A DNA stretch of 64,000 nucleotides from Cryptomeria japonica (Eukaryota > Streptophyta > Pinopsida > Cupressales > Cupressaceae): contig NC_081414.1 in the NCBI RefSeq assembly GCF_030272615.1, positions 47,358,501 to 47,422,500 of the forward strand, given 5' to 3'. Made by a program: the position numbers and the translations under genes. The notes under the pieces are model-generated. The model was not told the origin of the DNA, did not search any database, and saw only the letters and a program-made list of their open reading frames with translations. Positions 12,340 through 22,864 of the stretch are shown here, piece after piece (position 1 is the first letter of the stretch; each line of letters starts with the position of its first letter).

Positions 12340-13860
12340 TGTAATGTCCCTATTTTTATGCCATCTTGTTTTGCAAGCATTGGCCAGATTTTCAAGGTTT
12401 TCCTCAAGTTCCCAAATGTGTGGGAAGTGTTCCAATATTCTTGGAGAGATCGGGTTATAATTTATTGGCTTTTTGGTTTTTTGAATCTTTTTGGTTTTTT
12501 CTAGGTTTGTTCTCCTTAGTCCTTGGAGAACATTGCTATTTATAGTAAGTGCCCATGTCAGCATCAATCATCATCTTTCAGCATCGATTATGTTCCAACA
12601 TGATCAACTTTCCCTTTCAAGTGTCTTGGCGAGTTTCTATAAGGTGATGGATATTATTAATGTGGGGGGAGGGAGACTTAAGTTGTTTTTGAATCATATT
12701 GAGTGCTTTCAAAGGGAAAATAAAATATTTGAACTTTAAAGTGCCCTAATTTCCTTCATACTTTAAATTGGAGTATTGGCTCTCATTTCTTTCATTCAGA
12801 GTTTGCACACATACAAAGATGCTGTCAAAATGAGCTTTGAAGTTCTTCCTGGAGTTGTTCAAGATGAACATCCTCTTCAATCTTGCTGGCTTTGGTGGTA
12901 GAGACCAACCCTAGCTGGTCTGGTGTATTCACATAGGGTACATAATTTCAAAGAAGTTTTGGTTCCAGGTTTGCATAGGTTTTTGGGGTTTCAGTTTAGA
13001 GTGTATGAAAAGATTTGGAAGAGTTTTTGGTGGTTTCAAGCTGGTGCAGGTTTCCTTCACGAAGCCATACATTCCACTTTGTTGGGTTGATCCTTACCTT
13101 TTGGGTTGCCATACCAAATGGAGGGAATTAATTGATATGGGTATTTTTGCTGTGTAATCTTCAACAGTAGGTGCCCCCTTTTAATGTATTTTTCAAGGGT
13201 TTTCAGCTGAATTTGATTTTATTGAGCAAGTTGCCCATATTGCACATAAAAGTGTAGGGACATGTGGGAACTTTTCAATCTTCAGGTCTTCTTAAAAAGG
13301 CTGCAAATTATCTCTTTCTGAGGTGTTTGGGGTGTTAGAGGGGTGAACAATAAATATTTTGCAGTTGGGTGTCAAACATGGGAGTTTGGTATTTAGTTTC
13401 CTAGCCGCCCTTGTGCCATTAGCACCCAGCTTGCTGTTGCAGGGTATTCTGAGCATATTTCAGTCACGTGGAACGTTTAAAAATGCTTGTGGAAGCTTCT
13501 TTTACAGATCTGAACACTTGTTGTTTGGGAAGGCCTCAAGACTTAATAGCCATCCTTGGATCATGCAAAGGTTAATCCAAAGTTGATTTTCAGAATTGGT
13601 AGTTGAATGTTCCCTTCACAGACCTGCTGCTACAGGTCTGTTTGGTACTGATTACTCCAATCTAAGTTTGGTTTTTGTATTGTGGGCAGTGGAATTGAAT
13701 GTTATGGCATCTTGGTTATTATGCTTGTTAGTATTGTCATATTTCCTAAGCATTGTACAGCGAATGTTCAAGTAATTATTGATTGAAATCTGAGATTATT
13801 TCCATTAGCAAACTGTTTATCATTTCATTGCTATGTTATCTTCTAAACTAGCAAAAATTT
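12340..13860 (+). repeat. LTR remnant of the TGTAATGTCCC family
   Basis: It starts with TGTAATGTCCC at 12340, the same terminal word that opens the LTRs at 24909, 31156, 34952, 55692, 58916 and 62261. At about 12533 it carries the small palindrome ctatttatagtaagt seen in several of those LTRs. No internal region or primer binding site follows before the TGTTGATG-type fragment at 13877, so this is probably a solo or truncated LTR. The 3' boundary is a guess. Confidence 0.5.
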
Positions 13861-13876
13861 CCAAAAAAACAATTAG

Positions 13877-14100
13877 GGGTGTGTTGATGGGGAGGTTTAC
13901 ACTTCCGTCAACACACAGAGTATATCATATTCTCTCTTGAATAAGGAAATCTTGTATGCCATCTGACTGTCCAAACAAGATAACCTCAAGGTTTCTAGTG
14001 TCAGGTCTTGACTGTGCTTAGGATAACTCAGTATTGATGTGATTTGCTGGTAATCACAAAGGGACTTACACATCTGACAAGCTGGTTTGCAAGTGAGTAG
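13877..14100 (+). repeat. Fragment related to the 1-kb TGTTGATG repeat
   Basis: It begins TGTTGATGGGG and contains gtgatttgctggtaatcac followed by aaagggacttaca. This parallels gtgattttgctggaatcac and aaggggacttacat in the tandem units at 44168-46158. It is truncated where copia coding sequence begins at about 14130. It has inserted in, or replaced part of, the old copia pol sequence. Confidence 0.55.
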
Positions 14101-14129
14101 CAAGTAAATTTGGAGTATATTGCTACAAA

Positions 14130-14427
14130 GGAAAAGATTGGAGATATCTTCACAAAGCCTCTTCCAAAATAAACTTTTGAGTACCTAAGAAAGAAATTGG
14201 GAGTGATATCACTCTCATCCATTCACTAAATTCTTCAAGACAAGCACAAGTTCAAAGGGAACCATTCATTGTTTTATTTAGTTAGCCCTGAATACTTGTT
14301 GTCATTGATGTCAAAGGTGGAGACGTTGAGAAAGGGGGAGCATTTTCAGTCAAGGGGAGTGTATGACCCAATTGCATTCAAAAGTTTATTTTTTAATAGG
14401 GTTGTCATCAATGACAAGGGGGGAGAT
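14130..14427 (+). pseudogene. 3' end of an old Ty1/copia pol (RNase H) and polypurine tract
   Basis: In one frame at about 14133-14213 the sequence reads KIGDIFTKPLPK*TFEYLRK, continuing KLGVIS. This is the classic C-terminal phrase of copia RNase H (DIFTKPLPxxxFExLRxxLGV), with one stop in place of a residue. Downstream at about 14415-14427 is a purine-rich tract (gacaaggggggagat) that directly precedes an LTR beginning TGTTGGAATATTG at 14428. The remainder of this element's pol is not present upstream. Confidence 0.8.
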
Positions 14428-14593
14428 TGTTGGAATATTGTCATTGATGTCAAAGGACTGATTAATATGATAATTAGAAGCAGCAATTAAATCAGCAGAG
14501 ATAATATTTAATGCAGCAACAATTATAGCATAAATAAATATTAAACGTAGAAACAAATAAATAAGCAGCATGGCCACCCTGTTTTTATAAAAG
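14428..14593 (+). repeat. Older copia 3' LTR, first part (split by younger insertion)
   Basis: It begins TGTTGGAATATTGTCATTG immediately after the polypurine tract. It is interrupted at 14593/14594 by the young copia element and resumes at 19769. The last 5 bases before the break (AAAAG) are duplicated at 19764-19768. This fixes the order of insertion. Confidence 0.8.
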
Positions 14594-15074
14594 TGTTGGT
14601 GTAAATAATTATTCATCATGGATATTATTACACTTACTTAAGTTTACTTAGGATAATGCATTTCATAGTAGTTTGGATATGAGACACTTGGGTGTTTGTG
14701 CCACATTGGGATAGTGTGTGTAGGAGAAATTCCACCTCTTATGATGTTGATCTTGTTATTACACTATCATATCCACTTATAGTGGAGTGATAATTCCACC
14801 TTCAGTGGGTGATCCACCTCATGTGGAATATTATATTATTTCTCCTACCTACCCACACCTATTTCCTACCTACCCTTGTTTCTTATTGAGCCACATGTCA
14901 TGTTTGTGTGCTCATACATATCCCTAGCCTTGCCTATATAAGCAGGCTCATCTACATTGTATGTAACAAGTTGTTGATCATTTTCTATTGATGAGAATAC
15001 AGTTTATTCTTATCCCATATTATGTCTCTATCTTGTACATTTCAATGACTTCTTGATCTTGGCAAAATCCAACA
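14594..15074 (+). repeat. 5' LTR of the young copia element
   Basis: 481 bp, TGTTGG...CCAACA. A TATA box (tatataa) lies at 14935-14941 in gcctatataagcagg, so transcription should begin about 30 bp downstream. U3 is therefore about 370 bp. Confidence 0.95.
14935..14941 (+). promoter_or_regulatory. TATA box of copia 5' LTR
   Basis: cctatataagcagg is the best TATA match in the LTR and is repeated identically in the 3' LTR at 19624-19630. Position about 340 bp into a 481-bp LTR is normal for plant copia elements. Confidence 0.75.
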
Positions 15075-15086
15075 TGGTATCAGAGC
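15075..15086 (+). other. Primer binding site (initiator tRNA-Met type)
   Basis: TGGTATCAGAGC directly follows the LTR's terminal CCAACA. It matches the complement of the 3' end of plant initiator methionine tRNA, the usual primer of copia reverse transcription. Confidence 0.92.
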
Positions 15087-16779
15087 TATTGGAGCTTCAT
15101 TGATTCGTCTTGAAGAGGCATTATTGTGACGTCAAGAGGCAGATCTGAGGAGCATCGTCATTTGGAGGCGTCCTAGACCAGATCCGACCTCTCCATTGCG
15201 TCCGGAAGGCCATTTCCATGAATTTTGGTTATAAAGTTGGCCTATTTTGGTGAGGAAAAAATTTTTCCCCAATTTTGCTAATCGTACGGATTTTTCGAAT
15301 ATTAATTATTTTTTTCAAAAAAAAAATTTCTTTCTGAATATTGTTTTGAAAAAATCAAAAAAAAAAACATCAAAAAATTCGAAAAAAAATCAAAAAATTG
15401 AAAAGGCAAAGCAAAAAATCAAAAAAAAAATATTTTGGGGGGTCCGCAGACCCCCCCCGTGCTCCGCCGTACCCGTTTTGCAGGTGTAGCAGGTGTACCT
15501 ACTCCCTGCGCAGAACGTACCCGCCGCCGTCGCATCCTCTGCGCCACCGTACTGTCTCTGCACGCAACTCCCTGCAGCTTCCCGGCGCCACCCCCAGGTC
15601 TCCGGTAGCGCCTCCTCTCTCCGCTCGCGCACCGGACTCCGCTACCTCGTCCGCTCGCCCATCTCCCGCCGAGCACAGGCGCCGCCCACGAGCAGCGCTC
15701 CTCCTGTCCTTGGCGCCAGCCTCGGCCTCGGCTCCAGCACCTCCCAGCTCCGCCGAAGACCTCGGCTCCAGCACGCCGCCCGAGCTCCTTCCTTCAGCAC
15801 CGTCCCCCGGCGGCGCCGCTCCACCTCTACGCCTCCGGCTGCCAACTCAGCACCACGTCAGCACCTCTGCCAACTCATCCGACACGCAGAAAACCGACTG
15901 CCACGCAGACCGTACAGTCAGCTCCTCCGTACGCCCGGTCAGCAGTACGGACTGCCACATCAGCAGCCCAGTCACCTCTGCCACATCATCATCCGTACAG
16001 TACGGAATAGCCAGTCAGCTGTCCATGCAATCTGTCCGTACGGTACGGACGCCCAGTCAGCCAGGCAGCGAAGTTTTGGCGACGGTCATACGGCCGTCAA
16101 ATTTAAGACAGTGTTTTGCTGACGTCAGCGCCACATCAGCAGGGTTTGAAAATTTTTTGACCCCCTCTCATTTGCATTTTTGATTTTGCAGTTCAACTTC
16201 AAATGGCCATAACTTGCTCATTTTTGCTCCTTTTTCGGTGCAATTTTTTTTGAAATGGGCTAGAATTTCGTGCTCTCCGCAGTGGTGAAAGAATTTTTTG
16301 ATTTTGATGCATGGATTTTTTAGAAAATGCAGTTTTTGGTGACTGTCCCTGAGTAATCCCAGTTTTTGCAACTTCAGAGGCTTCGTTTGGGGTCATCCGA
16401 CCTCCTTTTTAGGTGCCGTTTTTTTTGAAAGTGCGTATTTTTTCGTCTACTTTCACATGATGCTATCAGATTGATGTCATTGTAAGTAGAAATTGTACTT
16501 TCAGATCTAGGCCATTTTTGGCTCTCTTGGTACTTGCATATTTGCTTGAATCTCAGTTAGATTCATTGCACTATTTATTGAAGTCTCTTGTATCTCATTT
16601 GAGAAGTTGTAAAATTTGCATCATAAGCCCATTTTGCCTTGTTTTGCAAGTGGCTCATTGTAATCGCACTAAGTATAAAGTGCCAAAATCATCACTTTTG
16701 GGGGGGTACTTTGATTGATTGAATTTGGGGGGTGTCTCTTGTGCTTTTGTGCTCTTGTGTTCTTTCCTTTTTTGCTGCT
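15087..16779 (+). other. Long copia leader with A-rich then G+C-rich blocks
   Basis: The leader of about 1.7 kb is unusually long. At 15247-15435 it is almost only A and T (runs of A with TCAAAA). At about 15440-16080 it switches abruptly to a C+G-rich block unlike anything else in the window. That block stays open in several frames (for example 15398-16183, Pro/Ala/Ser-rich), probably because of composition rather than selection. At 15900-16080 it is dotted with CCGTAC/GTACGG words. Captured foreign DNA, a structured RNA leader or an upstream ORF are all possible; none is shown. Confidence 0.7.
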
Positions 16780-17814
16780 ATGGGTTCTTCTAAGTTTCCT
16801 CTCTTAACTCCACATAATTATGCTACTTGGAAAATTGATGCATGGAGTAAACTTATGGAAAAAGGACTCACTCATTACATTGATGGAACTATTGTTGCTC
16901 CGGCTGATCCTAAGGCTGATCCAGTTGGTCACTTAGATTGGCTCACTAAGAATATCATGGCAATTGGTACCTTAAGAAAGTATGTATCAAAGGATCTCAT
17001 TTTCCATATTGAGAAATGTACTCTAATCAAGGATGCTTGGCAAAAGTTTCAAGACTTGTATGGTCAAGTTGATGAGATTAGGGGATATCAAATTGATAGT
17101 GATCTCACCATGTTAGATCCCAAGAACTTTGATACTATACAAGATTATGTCACTAAGGCAAATGAGTTGAGGGCACAACTCAAAGATTGTGGCATTGATA
17201 AGAAGGATACTCAATTGATATTCAACTTGATAGGGAAGCTTCCACAAGAATATGCAGCATTTGTTTCTAGTTTCCAAACTCATAGAATGACAATGGGTTC
17301 AAGCTACAAAATGCCTACATTTGATGCTTTCAATGAAATGTTGATGATGGAACAAACTAAGTTGATAAGTATGGGCATTCTTAAGGCTTCTAAGTCTCAA
17401 GCATTAGTGGCAAATCAAGGAAACAAAGGAAATCAAGGAAAGGACAACTCAAACAAGAAGAAATGGCAATCAAAGCCTAAGGATAAAGCATCATCTTCTC
17501 CACAACAAGGAGATTCATCTTCTTCCAAGAAAGATAATTCACCAAAGAGAGAGAGACCTACTTGTGCTTATTGTAAAAAGATTGGTCATGAGGAACATCG
17601 TTGCCATACTAAGAAGATTGATGAGCTCACACATATCATCAAAAAGCATAACATTGATTTGCCTAAAGTCTACAAGAAGGATGATTCATCAACTTCCACT
17701 TCCTCACATTCAAAAGGAAAAGCGCAAGCATTCATGGCTTCTACAAGTGGAAAGACTCACTCTTTTGGAACAAGAAAAGGACAAGCTCTATGTGCTACAA
17801 CAAATCATACTTGA
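16780..17814 (+). CDS. Copia-type Gag (nucleocapsid) protein
   Basis: 344 residues from the ATG at 16780. An in-frame ATG at 16732 is less likely because it adds only a hydrophobic leader not seen in this family. The N-terminus MGSSKFPLLTPHNYATWKID, with W and L at the usual places, followed by a helical region (LGTLRKYVSKDLIFHIEKC-like), is the UBN2/gag-polypeptide family of copia elements. A Lys/Ser-rich linker leads to a CCHC zinc knuckle, CAYCKKIGHEEHRC, near 17562. Gag would form the particle and bind the element RNA. The frame ends in TGA at 17812-17814, and the protease continues in the same frame after it. The coding sequence is otherwise intact. Confidence 0.92.
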   Translation: MGSSKFPLLTPHNYATWKIDAWSKLMEKGLTHYIDGTIVAPADPKADPVGHLDWLTKNIMAIGTLRKYVSKDLIFHIEKCTLIKDAWQKFQDLYGQVDEIRGYQIDSDLTMLDPKNFDTIQDYVTKANELRAQLKDCGIDKKDTQLIFNLIGKLPQEYAAFVSSFQTHRMTMGSSYKMPTFDAFNEMLMMEQTKLISMGILKASKSQALVANQGNKGNQGKDNSNKKKWQSKPKDKASSSPQQGDSSSSKKDNSPKRERPTCAYCKKIGHEEHRCHTKKIDELTHIIKKHNIDLPKVYKKDDSSTSTSSHSKGKAQAFMASTSGKTHSFGTRKGQALCATTNHT

Positions 17815-19059
17815 GAGAGATGGCTTCTAGATTCAGGGGCTTCTCATCATATGGCATCTTCACAGTCTATGTTCTCTACATTTGAGCCTTGCACCATGCC
17901 ACAGATTTTGATGGGCAATCATACATACATGGATGTGATTGGGAAAGGATCTATTGACATTGGGGATAACTCCTTCAATGATGTGTTGTGTGTACCCCAC
18001 TTGACAAACAATCTCCTTTCTATCTATCAAATCACACATGGCGCAACTAAGAGAGTTGTGGAGTTCACACCTGACTCAGTTTTTATTAGAGACATGGAGA
18101 CTAGAGCTATCATTGCAACTGGGGTGGTTGATCATACATCTCGGTTATACACCTTTTCAGATTTTGTTGATGATGATGATTTCACATTTGATGATTCTAC
18201 ATATGATGATCACACTTATAGTGATGATTCAGATTTTGAGGAGAACTTTGGACACTTGAACTTGGGGATTCTCACATGTAACCCAATTCTTGAGTCTTGT
18301 ATTTCATCTTCTCATATTGATATCACATCACCTATTGCACCTGATGATGCAGATAGTGCGACAGTTTTGCCTTCATGTGATTCAGTGCAGCAGGATATAC
18401 ATTGTCTTCCAGCTTCAGATTCATGGGATGATTACATGACAGATATTGCAGGTTTGTTTGTGGAATCCTACATTGCAGATTTGGGAGACATCATTGATGA
18501 CATACATCTTCTCTTTGATGAAGATGATCCTTCTTCGATTGTTGCGAGGGCACACTCTGACCCTCTTGTTCATTCTCTACATGATCATTCTTTCGAGGTT
18601 GACATGATTGTGGATACTTATGTACAGCAGTTGGAGGAGGTCTCTTTATTCTTTGAGGAGACACATGAGTCTTTGGATATTGTTCTCCATCCATCTCCAC
18701 TAGATGTTGGAGTTCCTTTTTCAGCAGTATGGCACAGTTTACCACCTTTGGAGGGGGTATCTTTCAGCATCGACATGGGGACACTTGAGCAGTTTTCAGA
18801 GATTCCTTTCATCATGAGTTTTCTTCATACATCTTCCCTTCATGATTGGGGAGACTTCATGGATACACCTTTGGTTTTGTTTCTTCCTAAAGGGAGGAAT
18901 GTTGTTCGACGTTCGTGGAGCAGTTTCTTCATACATCGAGCTTCTATCATTGGTGCAGATTCTTCATTGAAGGATGATCACAGTTTGACTTCTCTTCTTC
19001 TCTCATATGGGGGGGACTTTTTCCTCACATGGGGTTTTGTTCCTCACATACTTCTTTGA
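17815..19059 (+). CDS. Protease start fused to a long acidic ORF, no integrase or RT
   Basis: The 414 codons are in frame with gag but separated from it by one TGA. It opens with ERWLLDSGASHHMASS: the D-S-G-A-S-H-H catalytic motif of copia protease (Asp codon at 17830). The next ~100 residues resemble protease and the start of the pre-integrase region (NLLSIYQITH, then DHTSRLYTF). From about 18160 the sequence changes to an Asp/Glu/Ser/His-rich protein (VDDDDFTFDDSTYDDHTYSD...) with recurring DD, HSL and FFEE phrases. None of the HHCC integrase, D-D-E or YVDD motifs appear. The frame is open for about 300 codons past the known domain, which argues for constraint or very recent origin. First ATG is 17851; translation by stop readthrough is speculative. 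Confidence 0.8.
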   Translation, partial: ERWLLDSGASHHMASSQSMFSTFEPCTMPQILMGNHTYMDVIGKGSIDIGDNSFNDVLCVPHLTNNLLSIYQITHGATKRVVEFTPDSVFIRDMETRAIIATGVVDHTSRLYTFSDFVDDDDFTFDDSTYDDHTYSDDSDFEENFGHLNLGILTCNPILESCISSSHIDITSPIAPDDADSATVLPSCDSVQQDIHCLPASDSWDDYMTDIAGLFVESYIADLGDIIDDIHLLFDEDDPSSIVARAHSDPLVHSLHDHSFEVDMIVDTYVQQLEEVSLFFEETHESLDIVLHPSPLDVGVPFSAVWHSLPPLEGVSFSIDMGTLEQFSEIPFIMSFLHTSSLHDWGDFMDTPLVLFLPKGRNVVRRSWSSFFIHRASIIGADSSLKDDHSLTSLLLSYGGDFFLTWGFVPHILL

Positions 19060-19282
19060 GAGTTCTTTTGTATAGCTTTCTTCTCTTCTTTTGGGGGAGG
19101 GTTTTTTCCCATTGGGTTTTTCTCTCTTTCCCCACTTTGTGAGAGATTTCATTGCATTGGTTTGCATGCATTTGCATTTGTTCATGGGTACCTAACATGG
19201 CCTCGTAGCCGGGACCCATCTTGCATTGCTTAGTTGCATTGTAGACTTAAGTGCATTCCCCTAAGTTGCACTTAAGGGGGGG
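19060..19282 (+). other. 3' untranslated part and polypurine tract of the copia element
   Basis: There is no ORF. It ends with cttaaggggggg (19271-19282), a polypurine tract immediately before the 3' LTR. The tract primes plus-strand DNA synthesis in LTR elements. Confidence 0.85.
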
Positions 19283-19763
19283 TGTTGGTGTAAATAATTA
19301 TTCATCATGGATATTATTACACTTACTTAAGTTTACTTAGGATAATGCATTTCATAGTAGTTTGGATATGAGACACTTGGGTGTTTGTGCCACATTGGGA
19401 TAGTGTGTGTAGGAGAAATTCCACCTCTTATGATGTTGATCTTGTTATTACACTATCATATCCACTTATAGTGGAGTGATAATTCCACCTTCGGTGGGTG
19501 ATCCACCTCATGTGGAATATTATATTATTTCTCTTACCTACCCACACCTATTTCCTACCTACCCTTGTTTCTTATTGAGCCACATGTCATGTTTGTGTGC
19601 TCATACATATCCCTAGCCTTGCCTATATAAGCAGGCTCATCTACATTGTATGTAACAAGTTGTTGATCATTTTCTATTGATGAGAATACAGTTTATTCTT
19701 ATCCCATATTATGTCTCTATCTTGTACATTTCAATGACTTCTTGATCTTGGCAAAATCCAACA
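19283..19763 (+). repeat. 3' LTR of the young copia element
   Basis: 481 bp. It differs from the 5' LTR at two positions I can see: cttcggtgg versus cttcagtgg, and ctcttacc versus ctcctacc. It is followed by AAAAG (19764-19768), the duplicated target. Confidence 0.95.
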
Positions 19764-19768
19764 AAAAG

Positions 19769-20756
19769 CAAACATATTAAATAAAACGCTTTTGAGAGGA
19801 CCAACCCATGTGTCCATGCTGGCCAACCCTAAGAGACTGAGAAATCAATGTCAAAATCAATAAATAAAATAATTTCAGGGCCTCCCAAAGAGGGGCGATC
19901 TCCTAGGATGTGTGCCCACCTTTAGGCAATGTAAATTAAATGATAAAAAATATATATATATTAATGCTGGCCAACCTGGTTTAATGGAGGTTGCCGTTGG
20001 GATGAAGGGGCATATTGGAGGTGAATAAATAGAGGATTGTTGAGGATCATTAGCCTAACATTCATTGCATATCTTTCCTATTTTCAAGAGCAGGTATCGA
20101 GCAGAAAACGAAGCAGACTTATGAGTGAAAATCAGGCATTGGAGGAGCAAATCTACAGAAGAAAAGAGAAGAGTTATAAGCAGAAATCAGACATATCATG
20201 AGGAGACTTAATGCAGATTTCTATGAAGATAAATTCCAGAATTGAGAGCATTTATTGAAAAACATTATTGCAGATCCGAGTGGGTAATTTCAGAGGTTCA
20301 AGGCAGATTTGTGTGAAGAAGTGGACAGATTTGTTGAAGTTCTTGACGGGATCTAGGGCGAATCCAACACTATAAATACTTTGCATTTAGAAGGTTGGTG
20401 CCTTCTACTTTGCGAGAATAGGAGGTTGGAGCCTTTCACTCAAAGAGATTGATGTCTCTTGCTGAGTTGGTGCTCAATTGTGGGTATTGGTGTCTCTAGT
20501 GGGTTGGTGCTTACAAATATTCTAGAGGCAATTGGTGTCTCCTATGGGTTGGTGCCTAGGAAATTTGTATCTTGCCATGGTTTTCTCCTGTAAGGGTTTC
20601 CACGTAAATCGCGTGTTCATTTGTGTTCTTACTTGCTAGATGTTGCATGTGTGGTTGATTAAGCTTTTTGATTTATTGATATTGCATCTAATCAAGTTTT
20701 GAAAAGTAAAAGTTTGTTATTATACTGATTCACCCCCCTCTCAGTATAATCTTGCA
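19769..20756 (+). repeat. Older copia 3' LTR, second part
   Basis: This resumes the LTR that started at 14428. Near its end is tactgattcacccccctctcag (20724-20743); a gattcacccccctctcag phrase is typical of the very 3' end of many plant copia (Sirevirus-type) LTRs. The inner part contains five imperfect repeats of a ttggtgcct/ttggtgtct phrase (20394-20560). The exact end (CA at 20756) is uncertain. Confidence 0.65.
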
Positions 20757-22544
20757 CTCTAAAAGATCCCTAAATAGGTCTTTTGCTGCCTTGTTTAAAT
20801 TTTAATTTAATAAACTATATTTTGGAGCCTTTTTGGTGTTCTTAGAGACTAGACAGAAGATGCAGAAGAGTTTGTTTCTTTTGTGTTGTTTTTTGGTGAT
20901 GGGGTTTGCAACATATGACAAGAAACAACATAAAAAAGAAATGTAATCAAGAGATCGGCTTCTGATTTTTTATATGACAGCAGATTACAATCATCTAGAA
21001 GTGAAATAACATTCACATGTACAAGCAGAAAACATACCAAGGATCCAGTGCTAGGGTTTGAGGCTGATTTGCTATCCAGAAAATGGATACAAGCTGAGAA
21101 GGATGGTGTAGGAGCAGATCAGTGGATCCAATCTACTTATTCTGCCATAAGATGAATTACCAATAACAAATTGGGCAAGAACCCAATTACCAACTGAAAA
21201 TCTAACCTTTGCCAGGCAAAATTATACAATTTTGACCTTCTTTTCCCACTATTTTGCTCACCCTGATCACAAATCTAGTCAGTTGACTGTGATTTCTTCC
21301 ACACTACCCTTTCTAATCCCAACAATGAGATCAAGCACAAGAAATGGAGTTAGAACCCTCCATTTAATTTTAAATTGATGCACAACCTTCTAGAATGGTA
21401 CGACACTGCTTGGAATGGTACGGCTGCAATCATGAAACCCACACTTGCTGCAATTTCAAGACAAACTACTCAGAACTGATATATCATACCTAATGGTGAT
21501 TGCTGGGCTGATTTTGTTGCTAAATTGACCCCCATTGGGTCTAGACAAGGCACATCCTTGTCCCATGTGGGCAAATTAGTGGGTACACCTCCACTACCAA
21601 TGCAGATCTAAGGGTTTACGCCCTCCAAACACCTGCAATTTCTGCTGCTAATGCAGAGCTGAGAAAATCAGAAAATAAAATAATAACATAATGCCAATTC
21701 CCTCCTCCAAAAAGTCTAATAACCTTTTCCAAGGAGTGGCATAACCCTAAATGGAATATCCAACTAAAAAAGCATCTTCCTTGGCATCTTTTGGGTCTAC
21801 GTAGCCGAAAGGCTTAAAGGCTTTTAAAGTAAGACAAGGGTCCCACCATGCCATGTCATTTAAGTGATTTGAGGAAAGGGGTGGTGTTGACATTTAAGGG
21901 GCCACTTTATTAAAACATAAGCCTTTATTAAAAAAAGAAACTTAGGCTTATAAAGTAATTTATTAACTTTTGACACTTAGAAATTTGTAAGTGTCTTTAT
22001 TCAACAAATGCAATGTGGGAATTGCATAAAAAAGATAAGGACATGACACACTCTTCACTCCTTTCCAATTGGACCATTTGAGATAAATGCATTCATGGAG
22101 AGCACCAATAGAAAATGTTGTTGGGAATAATAGTGCTCTACATGCTTTTTATGTTGATATTGTTATCTATACTATTCTATTACTTTGATATATATGTGGC
22201 CTGATCTCATGACGCAATGGTATAAATGGTTGATACTTTCTAGTTGCTAGTCGTATTGGGATCGAACAATAATTTTTGTTATATTTTTCTTAGACATGAG
22301 TAGATACACTCCTTATGACACATTTATATCATGACCTGATTTTTCATTTTGTAATAGATTAACAAAAACTCCAACCTACTTAGAATAGGAACCACTTTGA
22401 ATGGAGACCAACCATCATGTTTATTATTGCATGAAATTACCCTCAATGCTTGGCAAAAACAACTCCATCATTTTAGTCTTGTTGCCAACCTCTCAACATG
22501 CAGTTGCCTCACAAGGTGATGCCTAGTGTTTCCTTCTATATCTG
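20757..22544. other. Intron sequence with no recognisable feature
   Basis: No reading frame longer than about 65 codons and no motif I can name. Composition is ordinary A+T-rich. It probably includes degraded repeats. Confidence 0.5.
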
Positions 22545-22805
22545 ATAAATAAGTATAGGAAATAATAATACAAATGATAATGCATACCACACACAGCAGT
22601 AAAATATATCTTTATTCGCACATGAAATTATTATAGAGAAGAAGACCATAGGTGTCGACCAAGGATTACACTAGATCCGATTATACCATACTACCTTCCT
22701 TGGTGGTACACAACATATTTAAAGGACCCAATGGTTGCTGAGAGGAACACAACCGTCAACCAACCGACACATTAACCACCTGAGAATGACAATGTAGTTG
22801 GCATA
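22545..22805 (-). repeat. LTR copy, inverted partner of 22865-23102
   Basis: Its reverse complement aligns along its length to 22865-23095. The clearest shared words are TGTCGGTTGGTTGACGGTTG, GGGTCCTTTAAATATGT, GTAATCCTTGG, GAATAAAGATATAT and ACTGCTGTGT. The arms are 60 bp apart and have drifted, with indels such as the extra block at 22690-22715. Confidence 0.75.
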
Positions 22806-22864
22806 AAACACATATTGTTATGTTTGATAAATTTGGTCACTCGACAATGTATTAATTAATTGTA

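Larger units (their letters stand above)
14594..19763 (+). mobile_element. Young non-autonomous Ty1/copia-type LTR retrotransposon
   Basis: This is a complete 5.17 kb element. Its 481-bp LTRs (14594-15074 and 19283-19763) begin TGTTGG and end CCAACA. Comparing them base by base I see only two substitutions. It is flanked by a perfect 5-bp target duplication AAAAG. The primer binding site TGGTATCAGAGC (initiator tRNA-Met type) follows the 5' LTR and a polypurine tract precedes the 3' LTR. Internally it encodes gag and an ORF that starts as protease. It lacks integrase, reverse transcriptase and RNase H and has an acidic ORF instead. Movement would therefore need enzymes from another copia element. 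The near-identical LTRs show recent insertion. Confidence 0.95.

Noticed and set aside
15398-16183. 261-codon Pro/Ala/Ser-rich ORF as a gene
   Set aside because: The block is open in several frames on both strands because of its composition, has no recognised domain, and lies in the copia leader. Kept as a compositional feature only.
16732-16779. Upstream ATG as the start of copia Gag
   Set aside because: It would add 16 hydrophobic residues (MSLVLLCSCVLSFFAA) not expected before the MGSSKFPLLTPHNY start. The ATG at 16780 fits the family better.
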